From Bacteroidia bacterium (GTDB lineage Bacteria; Bacteroidota; Bacteroidia; B-17B0; Aurantibacillaceae): a DNA stretch of 35,548 nt. A program made the position numbers and the translations under genes. Numbering within the stretch: the stretch's first letter is position 1; each line of letters opens with the position of its first letter. The stretch lies in assembly GCA_025451115.1 (NCBI GenBank), contig JANWKZ010000033.1, positions 1-35,548 on the forward strand, written 5' to 3'. Positions 22,114-29,938 of this stretch are shown here, piece after piece. The notes under the pieces are model-generated. The model had not been told where the DNA came from, searched no databases, and saw nothing but the letters and a program-made list of their open reading frames with translations.

Positions 22114-22677
22114 CTAAACGGTCATTATTTCCTTCTCTTTTGCCTCCAGGTGCTTATCGCACTTGGTCACATACTGATCGGTAAGGGTCTGTATCTTTCC
22201 TTCCGCGTCTTTAGCTTCATCTTCAGGCAGACTGGTGCCTTTCAATCTTTTCACACCTTCCATAGCGTCTTTACGCGCGGTACGGATACCTACTTTCGCG
22301 TCTTCAGCCTCCTGTTTTGCTTTTTTCACCAGGTCACGTCGACGCTCTTCGGTCAAAGGCGGAATGGAGATGCGGATCAGCACGCCGTCGTTCTGGGGGT
22401 TAAGTCCCAGGTTGGCGGCCTGTATAGCTTTTTCAATAGGAGTAAGCATAGCTTTTTCCCAGGGTTGAATTACGAGGGTACGGGCGTCCTGGGTATTTAC
22501 GTTAGCGGTTTGGCTAATGGGCATTTTGGTCCCATAATAGTCAACCTGCACATTATCCAGCATGGCCGGATTGGCCTTACCGGCCCGTATCTTGGCTAGT
22601 TCCACTTCAAGGTGGTCAATGGCTTTGTCCATGCCGGCTTTGGCGATATCGTGCACTTTCTGTACTTCAGGGTTCAT
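22114..22677 (-). CDS. frr: Ribosome recycling factor
   Basis: 187 aa; HLEVELAKIRAGKANPAMLDNVQVDYYGTKMPISQTANV; LTEERRRDLVKKAKQEAEDAKVGIRTARKD. Confidence 0.97.
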   Translation of the reverse strand: MNPEVQKVHDIAKAGMDKAIDHLEVELAKIRAGKANPAMLDNVQVDYYGTKMPISQTANVNTQDARTLVIQPWEKAMLTPIEKAIQAANLGLNPQNDGVLIRISIPPLTEERRRDLVKKAKQEAEDAKVGIRTARKDAMEGVKRLKGTSLPEDEAKDAEGKIQTLTDQYVTKCDKHLEAKEKEIMTV

Positions 22678-22696
22678 AGCGTAAAATTTAGTAGGA

Positions 22697-22704
22697 CAAA
22701 AATA
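22697..22704 (-). promoter_or_regulatory. Bacteroidota -7 promoter element TATTTTTG for frr
   Basis: TAnnTTTG on minus strand, 19 nt before the frr ATG. Confidence 0.5.
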
Positions 22705-22718
22705 ACATTTTTTAGAGA

Positions 22719-22803
22719 AGTATAAGGAGTAAGTTTAAGGAGTAAGGAGATTAACATTAAATCAACAAAACCGCCTCTTAAACTTATACTTGCTCCTTAT
22801 ACT
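22719..22803. repeat. Intergenic compound palindrome built of TAAGGAG-type heptamers
   Basis: Perfect arms AGTATAAGGAG (22719-22729)/CTCCTTATACT (22793-22803) and TAAGTTTAAG (22730-22739)/CTTAAACTTA (22777-22786). Confidence 0.8.
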
Positions 22804-22817
22804 ATTTGGATTTTTTT

Positions 22818-22825
22818 TACTTTTG
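22818..22825 (+). promoter_or_regulatory. Bacteroidota -7 promoter element TACTTTTG
   Basis: TAnnTTTG match 14 nt before the ATG at 22840. Confidence 0.5.
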
Positions 22826-22839
22826 AAAAAAGAATCAAA

Positions 22840-23448
22840 ATGGCAAAAAAAGACCCCCGTGTTGACGCCTATATCACCAAAGCACAGCCTTTCGCGCAGC
22901 CGGTTTTGAAGCATTTAAGAAAGCTAGTTCACCAGGCTTGTCCGGAGATTCAGGAGACCATTAAATGGGGCATGCCTTCGTTTGAATACAAAGGTCCGTT
23001 TTGCGGCTACGCTTCTTTTAAACAGCACTGCACTTTTGGGTTCTGGAAAACAGCTTTGCTGAAGGATCCTAAAGGTGTACTGGAAGCAAGAGAAGAAGCT
23101 ATGGGAAGTTTAGGCAGGATAACCGGCATGAAGGATCTTCCATCCGATAAGGTTATACTTGGTTTTTTGAAGCAAGCAAAGGAGCTTAACGACAAAGGCG
23201 TGAAACTTCCTCCCCGCAAAAAAACTACGGAAACCGCTGTTCCCAAAATGCCTTCTTACTTTAAACGAGCGCTCGACGCCAATAAAAAAGCCGCGGCTCA
23301 ATTCGAGAAATTTCCTCCCGGGCAGAAGAAGGAATACATCTTATGGCTGACTGAAGCAAAAACAGAAGAGACCCGCGAGCGTCGCCTCGAAACCGCCATC
23401 GAGTGGATCAGCGAGGGAAAAATAAGGAACTGGAAGTACGTAAAATAG
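22840..23448 (+). CDS. YdeI-like / DUF1801 family protein
   Basis: LRKLVHQACPEIQETIKWGMPSFEYKGPFCGYASFKQHCTFGFWK and C-terminal FPPGQKKEYILWLTEAKTEETRERRLETAIEWISEGK. Confidence 0.9.
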   Translation: MAKKDPRVDAYITKAQPFAQPVLKHLRKLVHQACPEIQETIKWGMPSFEYKGPFCGYASFKQHCTFGFWKTALLKDPKGVLEAREEAMGSLGRITGMKDLPSDKVILGFLKQAKELNDKGVKLPPRKKTTETAVPKMPSYFKRALDANKKAAAQFEKFPPGQKKEYILWLTEAKTEETRERRLETAIEWISEGKIRNWKYVK

Positions 23449-23560
23449 ATACGAATTACGAATCTGGCCCGAATATACGAATCAGCTGTAGGCTTCAATC
23501 CATTGCAAATTAAATACCTACCATTCGTATATTCGTTTGGCTGTTATTCGTAATTCGTAT
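23449..23560. repeat. Intergenic compound palindrome built of TACGAAT/ATTCGTA heptamers
   Basis: Perfect 15-bp arms ATACGAATTACGAAT (23449-23463)/ATTCGTAATTCGTAT (23546-23560) and 13-bp inner arms CGAATATACGAAT (23470-23482)/ATTCGTATATTCG (23523-23535). Confidence 0.85.
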
Positions 23561-23633
23561 CCCAATATATCCCCCTTTTTGAGGTTTTGGTTTGTTGCAT
23601 AATTCCATAAATTAGCTCCCTCAAATCAAATCC

Positions 23634-26600
23634 ATGAAATTTTTAAAATTAGCCGTTGTGCTCAGTTTCGCCTGTTTTTCTGCTTCAGCGCAAAAAGATC
23701 CCCAGATCGCGAGCAAGCCTCGTGATAAAAAAGCGGAAACCAAACCTGTCGACAAAGATCCGTTACATAATACGTCAACATTTTCTCCGTTCAAATTCCG
23801 CAGCATCGGTCCGGCTATGATATCCGGCAGGATCATCGATCTTGCTGTGAACCCAAAAAATAAATCAGAATACTATTTAGGCGTAGCCTGCGGCGGCGTT
23901 TGGAAGACCACCAACAACGGAACAAATTTTCAACCCATCTTCGACGGACAAGGCTCTTATTCTATCGGATGTGTAACACTTGATCCCACGAACCCGAGCA
24001 TTGTTTGGGTAGGCTCGGGAGAGAATAATAACCAACGGAGTGTCGCTTATGGAGACGGTGTATACAAAAGTGAAGACGCAGGAAAAACATGGAAGAACGT
24101 CGGGCTTTCTAAATCAGAACACATTGGTAAGATCGCCATCGATCCAATGGATGGAAATATTGTTTACGTAGCAGCCTATGGTCCCTTGTGGAGCGCGGGC
24201 GGCGAACGCGGTATTTACAAAAGCACCGACGGAGGAAAGACCTGGAAACAGATACTGAACGTAAGCGAAAATACAGGCTTCAATGAAATTCACATCGATC
24301 CTTCGAACAGGAACACGCTTTATGCCTGTGCACACCAACGTCGCAGGCACGAATGGACGTATATCAGCGGCGGGCCTGAGTCTGCGGTTTATAAAAGCAC
24401 CGATGGCGGAACTACCTGGAACAAATTAGGTGGCGGTTTGCCAAGCGGTGATGTAGGAAGGATCGCGTTAGCAGTCTCTCCTGTAAATTCAGATTATGTA
24501 TTTGCCATGGTGGAAGGCGATGAGGAAGGAAAAGGACTTTACCGCAGCTTAGACCGCGGCGCAAGCTGGGAGAAAAGAAGCAGTCACACTACAGCCGGAA
24601 ATTATTACCAGGAAATTTTCTGCGATCCCAAGAATGCCGACAAGATCTATTCAATGGACACCTGGCTCAAGGTGAGTTACGATGGAGGAAAAACTTTCTC
24701 GGGCCTGGGCGAAAAGAACAAGCATGTGGATAACCACGTTATCTATGTTGATCCTGATAATACTTCTCATTACCTCGTGGGTTGTGATGGCGGCTTATAC
24801 GAAAGTTTCGACATGGCCAAGACCTGGCAATTTAAAGCCAACATTCCTATTGTGCAATTCTATCGTGTTACAACCGATAACGCTACGCCTTTCTATAATG
24901 TGTATGGCGGAACACAGGATAATAATTCCTGTGGTGGGCCATCACGTACTATTAGCGCTTCCGGTATCATTAATTCGGATTGGTTCATTACCGTTGGCGG
25001 AGATGGGTTTAAAAGTGTGGTAGATCCGCAGGACCCGAACATCGTTTATTCAGAATGGCAATATGGCGGATTGATCCGTTACGATAAAAAAACAGGTGAA
25101 GTATTTGATATTAAACCGCAGGAAAAAGACGGCGAAGCAGCTTATCGCTGGAATTGGGACGCACCTTTGGTGATCAGTAATTTTTCAAACACACGCGTTT
25201 ATTTTTGCGCTAATAAAGTATTTCGCAGCGACGATCGCGGCAATACCTGGAAAACGATCAGCGGAGATCTTTCGAGCGGAATAGACCGGAATAAATTACC
25301 GGTGATGGGCAAAGTTTGGAGCATGGATGCAATTGCTAAAAATCAGTCGACAACCATTTATGGAAATATCACCGCATTCAATGAGTCACCCAAAAATGAG
25401 AATGTGTTGTATGCCGGAACTGATGACGGATTGATCCACGTAACAAATGATGGTGGAAATACCTGGACGAAGATCTCTTCTTTTGCCAACGTGCCCGCGC
25501 AAACAAAATGTCAGAATATCACTCCGTCTCAGTATGATGAGAATGTGGTATACGCCACATTCAACAATCACCGCAGCGGCGATTTCAAACCCTATCTTTT
25601 AAAAAGTACAGATAAGGGAAAGACCTGGACGAACATCAGCAATAATTTACCTGAAAGAGGAAGTACTTATTGCCTCGCGGAGGATTTTAAGAACCCGAAA
25701 TTACTTTTTTGCGGCACCGAGTTCGGATTGTTCGTTTCTCTTGATGGCGGTCAGTTCTGGACGCAAATGAAGAACGGCCTCCCTACTATTTGTGTACCCG
25801 ATATCGCTATTCAGAAAAGAGAGACCGATCTTGTACTGGCCACTTTTGGAAGAGGTTTTTACGTGCTGGATGATTACTCGGCCTTACAAAGCATAAAGAA
25901 GGAGAATTTCGAAAAACCTGCTACTATGTTCCCGATCAAGGACGCGATCGTGTTCGTTCCTTCCCAACCGCTTGGCCACAAAGGAAAATCTTTCCAGGGC
26001 GAATCTTTTTTTACAGCGGAGAATCCACCGGCAGGCGCCGCTATTACGTATTATTTAAAGAACGACTACAAAACCCTCAAAGAAAAACGGAAGGACGCCG
26101 AAAAAGAAAAAGTAAAGGCCAATCAACCTGTATTTTATCCGACTGCTGATTCTATGCGACTGGAAGATAAAGAAGAGGCGGCCTATGTTCTTTTACAGAT
26201 CAGCGACGAGCAAAGCAACGTGATCCGCAAACTGAAGCAAAGTGCAAAAAAAGGAATGTATCGCGCCTATTGGGACGGTCGCATGGCCCGCACCAATCCT
26301 ATCAGTTTTTATACGCCAGATCCGGACAACCCATACGAAAGTGAAGACATGGGGCCGCTTGTAATACCGGGGAAATATTTTGCTTCCCTGCATTTGGTGA
26401 AAGGTGATGGAACTACCGAAACCCTTTCTGAACCACTCGCCTTTAACATCAATTCTTTAAATAATGCTACGATCCCGGTTGCAGATAAAAAAGCACTTCA
26501 GTCGTTCTATGTTAAACTGGCCGACCTGCGCAAAGTGATCTTAGGAACCTCCTCTTACCGCAACGAAATGCGCAATCGTACTAAATTCATTAAAACAGGT

Positions 26601-26957
26601 TTACAACAATCGCAGGGAAATAATTTAAACCTGCTGGCCGAAGTAAAACAGGTTGAAAAGAAGCTGGATGAGATAGAACTGGCTCTGGATGGCGATAACA
26701 GCCTTGCCAAACATGAGTTTGAAACCGTGCCCGGCCTCGTAGGTCAAATTGAGAATGTGATAAGCAACCTCTATGGCACAACAGCTATGCAGTCGAAAAC
26801 CTATGAAGATGTATATGAGAAAGTTAAGAAAGCTTTTGGCTCAGTATACACGAACGTAAAAAGTACCGACGAAACCTTACGTAACCTGGAGAAAAAACTG
26901 GACGGAACGGGACTTCCGTATACCCCGGGCAGATTGCCGGCCTATAACGCCAATTGA
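23634..26957 (+). CDS. Large exported Asp-box (BNR/VPS10-sortilin-like) beta-propeller protein
   Basis: 1107 aa; signal peptide; repeated S-x-D-x-G-x-T-W boxes (KSTDGGKTWK, KSTDGGTTWN, RSDDRGNTWK, KSTDKGKTWT). Confidence 0.9.
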   Translation: MKFLKLAVVLSFACFSASAQKDPQIASKPRDKKAETKPVDKDPLHNTSTFSPFKFRSIGPAMISGRIIDLAVNPKNKSEYYLGVACGGVWKTTNNGTNFQPIFDGQGSYSIGCVTLDPTNPSIVWVGSGENNNQRSVAYGDGVYKSEDAGKTWKNVGLSKSEHIGKIAIDPMDGNIVYVAAYGPLWSAGGERGIYKSTDGGKTWKQILNVSENTGFNEIHIDPSNRNTLYACAHQRRRHEWTYISGGPESAVYKSTDGGTTWNKLGGGLPSGDVGRIALAVSPVNSDYVFAMVEGDEEGKGLYRSLDRGASWEKRSSHTTAGNYYQEIFCDPKNADKIYSMDTWLKVSYDGGKTFSGLGEKNKHVDNHVIYVDPDNTSHYLVGCDGGLYESFDMAKTWQFKANIPIVQFYRVTTDNATPFYNVYGGTQDNNSCGGPSRTISASGIINSDWFITVGGDGFKSVVDPQDPNIVYSEWQYGGLIRYDKKTGEVFDIKPQEKDGEAAYRWNWDAPLVISNFSNTRVYFCANKVFRSDDRGNTWKTISGDLSSGIDRNKLPVMGKVWSMDAIAKNQSTTIYGNITAFNESPKNENVLYAGTDDGLIHVTNDGGNTWTKISSFANVPAQTKCQNITPSQYDENVVYATFNNHRSGDFKPYLLKSTDKGKTWTNISNNLPERGSTYCLAEDFKNPKLLFCGTEFGLFVSLDGGQFWTQMKNGLPTICVPDIAIQKRETDLVLATFGRGFYVLDDYSALQSIKKENFEKPATMFPIKDAIVFVPSQPLGHKGKSFQGESFFTAENPPAGAAITYYLKNDYKTLKEKRKDAEKEKVKANQPVFYPTADSMRLEDKEEAAYVLLQISDEQSNVIRKLKQSAKKGMYRAYWDGRMARTNPISFYTPDPDNPYESEDMGPLVIPGKYFASLHLVKGDGTTETLSEPLAFNINSLNNATIPVADKKALQSFYVKLADLRKVILGTSSYRNEMRNRTKFIKTGLQQSQGNNLNLLAEVKQVEKKLDEIELALDGDNSLAKHEFETVPGLVGQIENVISNLYGTTAMQSKTYEDVYEKVKKAFGSVYTNVKSTDETLRNLEKKLDGTGLPYTPGRLPAYNAN

Positions 26958-26981
26958 TCCCGTTTCTTATAAAAAGCCTAT

Positions 26982-27011
26982 GATCCCCTTCAAAAAAGGG
27001 GATCTTTTTTT
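26982..27011 (+). terminator. Strong rho-independent terminator
   Basis: Perfect 9-bp stem GATCCCCTT-CAAAA-AAGGGGATC followed by TTTTTTT. Confidence 0.92.
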
Positions 27012-27069
27012 ACTGATTTTTCCGGCCTCCTATTTCCAAAAAACATAACTTTACCCAAAATTCTAACCC

Positions 27070-28161
27070 ATGTCACTCACCGCCACACAAACCAAAGTAC
27101 ACAACTTCAGCGCCGGACCCGGCATTTTACCACAAGAGGTATTGAAACAAGCCGCCGAAGCCTGCATCAATTTCGATAACATGAACCTTTCTTTGCTGGA
27201 GATCTCGCATCGCAGCAAGAATTACGAAAAGGTAATGGAAGAAGCGCGCGCGCTGATAAAGGAACTTTTTGAAGTGGGCGACGAATACGAAGTTCTGTAT
27301 CTGGGCGGAGGTGCCAGCTTGCAATTTGCTATGGTTCCCTATAACCTGATGCGCGAAGGAGGTTCGGCTGCCTATGTCAGCACCGGTGTATGGGCCAGTA
27401 AAGCTATTAAAGAAGCCAAGATCATCGGCACTACCAATGTGATCGCTTCTTCAGAAGACAAAAAATTCACCTACATCCCCAAAGGATATCAAATTCCGAC
27501 CGACGCAGATTATTTACATATCACATCTAACAATACGATCTACGGAACGCAAATGAAATCGTTCCCCAAGTCGCCGATACCTATGGTTTGCGACATGAGT
27601 TCTGATATTTTCAGTCGTAAAGTCAATGCCAAAGATTTCGCACTGATCTACGCGGGCGCACAGAAGAACATGGGTCCTGCCGGATCTACAATGGTAATGG
27701 TAAGAAAAGATGTACTTGGAAAAACCGGCCGCAAAATGCTAAGCATGATGGATTACCAGGTGCACATCAAGGGAGGAAGCATGTACAATACGCCCCCGGT
27801 GTTCCCCATTTACGTTACTTTACTTACACTGCAGTGGCTTAAAAAGAACGGCGGCATCAGCTGGATCGAAAAGGTGAACCAGGAAAAAGCCGATTGCCTG
27901 TATAACGAGATCGATCGCAATAAACTCTTCTTCGGAACTGTTGCAAAGGAAGACCGCAGCAATATGAATATCTGCTTCCTGCTGCATGATGTTAAGCTGG
28001 AACCCGAATTCGATAAACTCTGGAAAGAAGCCAATATCAGCGGCATTCGGGGTCACCGCGATGTGGGTGGTTACCGTGCTTCTACCTATAATGCCCTGCC
28101 ACTGGAAAGCGTGAAGGCTTTGGTAGAGGTAATGCAGGAGTTTGAAAAGCGCTTTTCTTAA
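27070..28161 (+). CDS. serC: Phosphoserine aminotransferase
   Basis: VHNFSAGPGILPQEVLKQA; LLEISHRSKNYEKV; LYLGGGASLQFAMVPYNL; IYAGAQKNMGPAG; GHRDVGGYRAS. Confidence 0.97.
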   Translation: MSLTATQTKVHNFSAGPGILPQEVLKQAAEACINFDNMNLSLLEISHRSKNYEKVMEEARALIKELFEVGDEYEVLYLGGGASLQFAMVPYNLMREGGSAAYVSTGVWASKAIKEAKIIGTTNVIASSEDKKFTYIPKGYQIPTDADYLHITSNNTIYGTQMKSFPKSPIPMVCDMSSDIFSRKVNAKDFALIYAGAQKNMGPAGSTMVMVRKDVLGKTGRKMLSMMDYQVHIKGGSMYNTPPVFPIYVTLLTLQWLKKNGGISWIEKVNQEKADCLYNEIDRNKLFFGTVAKEDRSNMNICFLLHDVKLEPEFDKLWKEANISGIRGHRDVGGYRASTYNALPLESVKALVEVMQEFEKRFS

Positions 28162-28250
28162 CAGCCGTGATTAGTGATTGGTGGTTAGTGATTAGGTCAC
28201 TATATACTTAAACCCACTATTCACCAGTCACTAAGCACTAATCACGGCTG
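28162..28250. repeat. Intergenic palindrome made of 4 + 4 inverted GTGATTA-type heptamers
   Basis: 15-bp perfect arms CAGCCGTGATTAGTG (28162-28176)/CACTAATCACGGCTG (28236-28250); words at 28167-28194 and 28218-28245; starts immediately after the serC stop. Confidence 0.88.
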
Positions 28251-28283
28251 CTGTCCCGTGGAAGATAATTCTCCAAAAATGGT

Positions 28284-28291
28284 TACATTTG
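28284..28291 (+). promoter_or_regulatory. Bacteroidota -7 promoter element TACATTTG
   Basis: TAnnTTTG match 6 nt before the ATG at 28298. Confidence 0.55.
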
Positions 28292-28297
28292 CCCTCT

Positions 28298-29938
28298 ATG
28301 GCAGAGTTAACTGAAAACCGCTTTTCGGCGGATGATAAAAAGGCGCTTTGGCTTACCCTTCTTGCATTTTTGAGCTATGTTGGCTATTCTTTTTTTTCCA
28401 CCGGCTTTTACCAACATGACGAGATCGGGCATTATTTCAATATGCGCGAGTTCTGGAACAACCCTAACATCATTTTGGGTAACTCCGCCAAAACCGGCTA
28501 CAAGCTTATTTATGTAGTACCCGCTTTATTGGGCAATAAATTCCTGATCTATTTTAATTCGGCCCTGGCCGCTCTCACCTGCTTCATTACTTATAAAGTG
28601 GCGCAGCGCTTAGGCAGTAAATTAGCCTGGCTCGCTTTCTTCCTCGTGGCCCTGCAACCTTACTGGATACAGCTCTCCTTCCGTAACTACGCCGACACTT
28701 TTAGCGGATTTGTTTTGATCAGCGCGCTGTATTTTCACTTTGAAAAAAAATATATTGTTTCCGCACTCATTCTTTCTTTTGCGGGCATAGTAAGACAGGA
28801 GTTCTTATTGCTTATTCCAATTTACGGAGTATGGCACGCCATGAACAAACGCTGGCTTATCTTCTTTTTACTGGGCATCTTCCCACTCATAAACAACATC
28901 TGGGGCTTTATGGCCACCGGCGAACCTCTCTACCTACTCACTTCAAGCGCAAAAACAGCCGCGCGTTACGCCGATGAATGGCCGCGCCAAGGGTTCGACC
29001 ACTATTTTAAAATGGGTGTTGTTATCTGGGGTGCCGCGCAATATTTACTGTTGTTCATGTTCTTCGTCCTGTTCTTCCTACGAAGAATGAAACTTTTCAA
29101 CGAACCGGATTTCCTGAAAGAGAATAAGAACAGTTCCGACAGATCTTATTCCGTGCTCTTCATTTCGGTTCCGTTTGTAATGTACTTCTTTACACATTGC
29201 GTCTTTAACTGGGAGAGCATAAAACTCGGCGCTTCCACGGGCGGTAACCTTCGCTATATGGACGCAGTTACTCCGCTGGTGGCATTATTAGGTTGCATCG
29301 CTCTCGACCGCGTACGCTTCGTAACCAAAAAAGGCGGGTTATGGGGTGCCATGGGCGTTTATCTTTTATTAGTTGGAGTATTCCTCACTTACAAACACAA
29401 TAACGTGATCCTGCTTACTGAACCCAACCAGAATGGCGAAGCACCCGCACGCGATTACCTATCCTTATTATTCTCTATCGCGGCGCTGGCCTGCGTTATC
29501 ATGATCCAAAAACAAAAGAGCATTACCACCGCGCTCGCTGTGATCTCTTTACTTTATGTATTGGTCTCTGTAAAACCCTTCAAATTAACTCCCGAAGATC
29601 TTACCATGGAAAAGATCACAACTTCCATGATAGCGAAGAAATATACAGAGACCCAAAGACCCATTTTTGTCAACCATACACTTTTCAAATATTTCTACGA
29701 TAAAAAGGCGCGCGGTATTTACAAACACCAGGTATACATGGACAGCCTCTCTTTAGAAACCGCCCCGGCAGGTTCGGTGATCATTTGGGAAAGTCACTAC
29801 GGGTATCGTCCTAAACTGAACAAGAATACGGTGACTGCAGATTATTTTACACGCAGGCCGCAAATGTACGTACTGCAGCAAAACCAGATCTCTAACGACC
29901 AACGTTTCCAGGCACTTATTTTTGAAAAAGTAAAGTGA
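28298..29938 (+). CDS. Polytopic GT-C (ArnT/PMT-like) glycosyltransferase-like membrane protein
   Basis: QHDEIGHYFNMREFW, multiple TM helices, FRNYADTFSGFVLISALYFHFE; ATG at 28298 preferred to TTG at 28289. Confidence 0.7.
   Translation: MAELTENRFSADDKKALWLTLLAFLSYVGYSFFSTGFYQHDEIGHYFNMREFWNNPNIILGNSAKTGYKLIYVVPALLGNKFLIYFNSALAALTCFITYKVAQRLGSKLAWLAFFLVALQPYWIQLSFRNYADTFSGFVLISALYFHFEKKYIVSALILSFAGIVRQEFLLLIPIYGVWHAMNKRWLIFFLLGIFPLINNIWGFMATGEPLYLLTSSAKTAARYADEWPRQGFDHYFKMGVVIWGAAQYLLLFMFFVLFFLRRMKLFNEPDFLKENKNSSDRSYSVLFISVPFVMYFFTHCVFNWESIKLGASTGGNLRYMDAVTPLVALLGCIALDRVRFVTKKGGLWGAMGVYLLLVGVFLTYKHNNVILLTEPNQNGEAPARDYLSLLFSIAALACVIMIQKQKSITTALAVISLLYVLVSVKPFKLTPEDLTMEKITTSMIAKKYTETQRPIFVNHTLFKYFYDKKARGIYKHQVYMDSLSLETAPAGSVIIWESHYGYRPKLNKNTVTADYFTRRPQMYVLQQNQISNDQRFQALIFEKVK

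Noticed and set aside
16882-28250. Possibility that the heptamer arrays are CRISPRs
   Set aside because: Unit is 7 nt with no spacers and no cas genes nearby.
28162-28250. Palindrome as a simple rho-independent terminator
   Set aside because: No downstream T-tract on either strand, and related elements occur between divergent promoters; a real terminator with T-run is seen at 26982-27011 for comparison.
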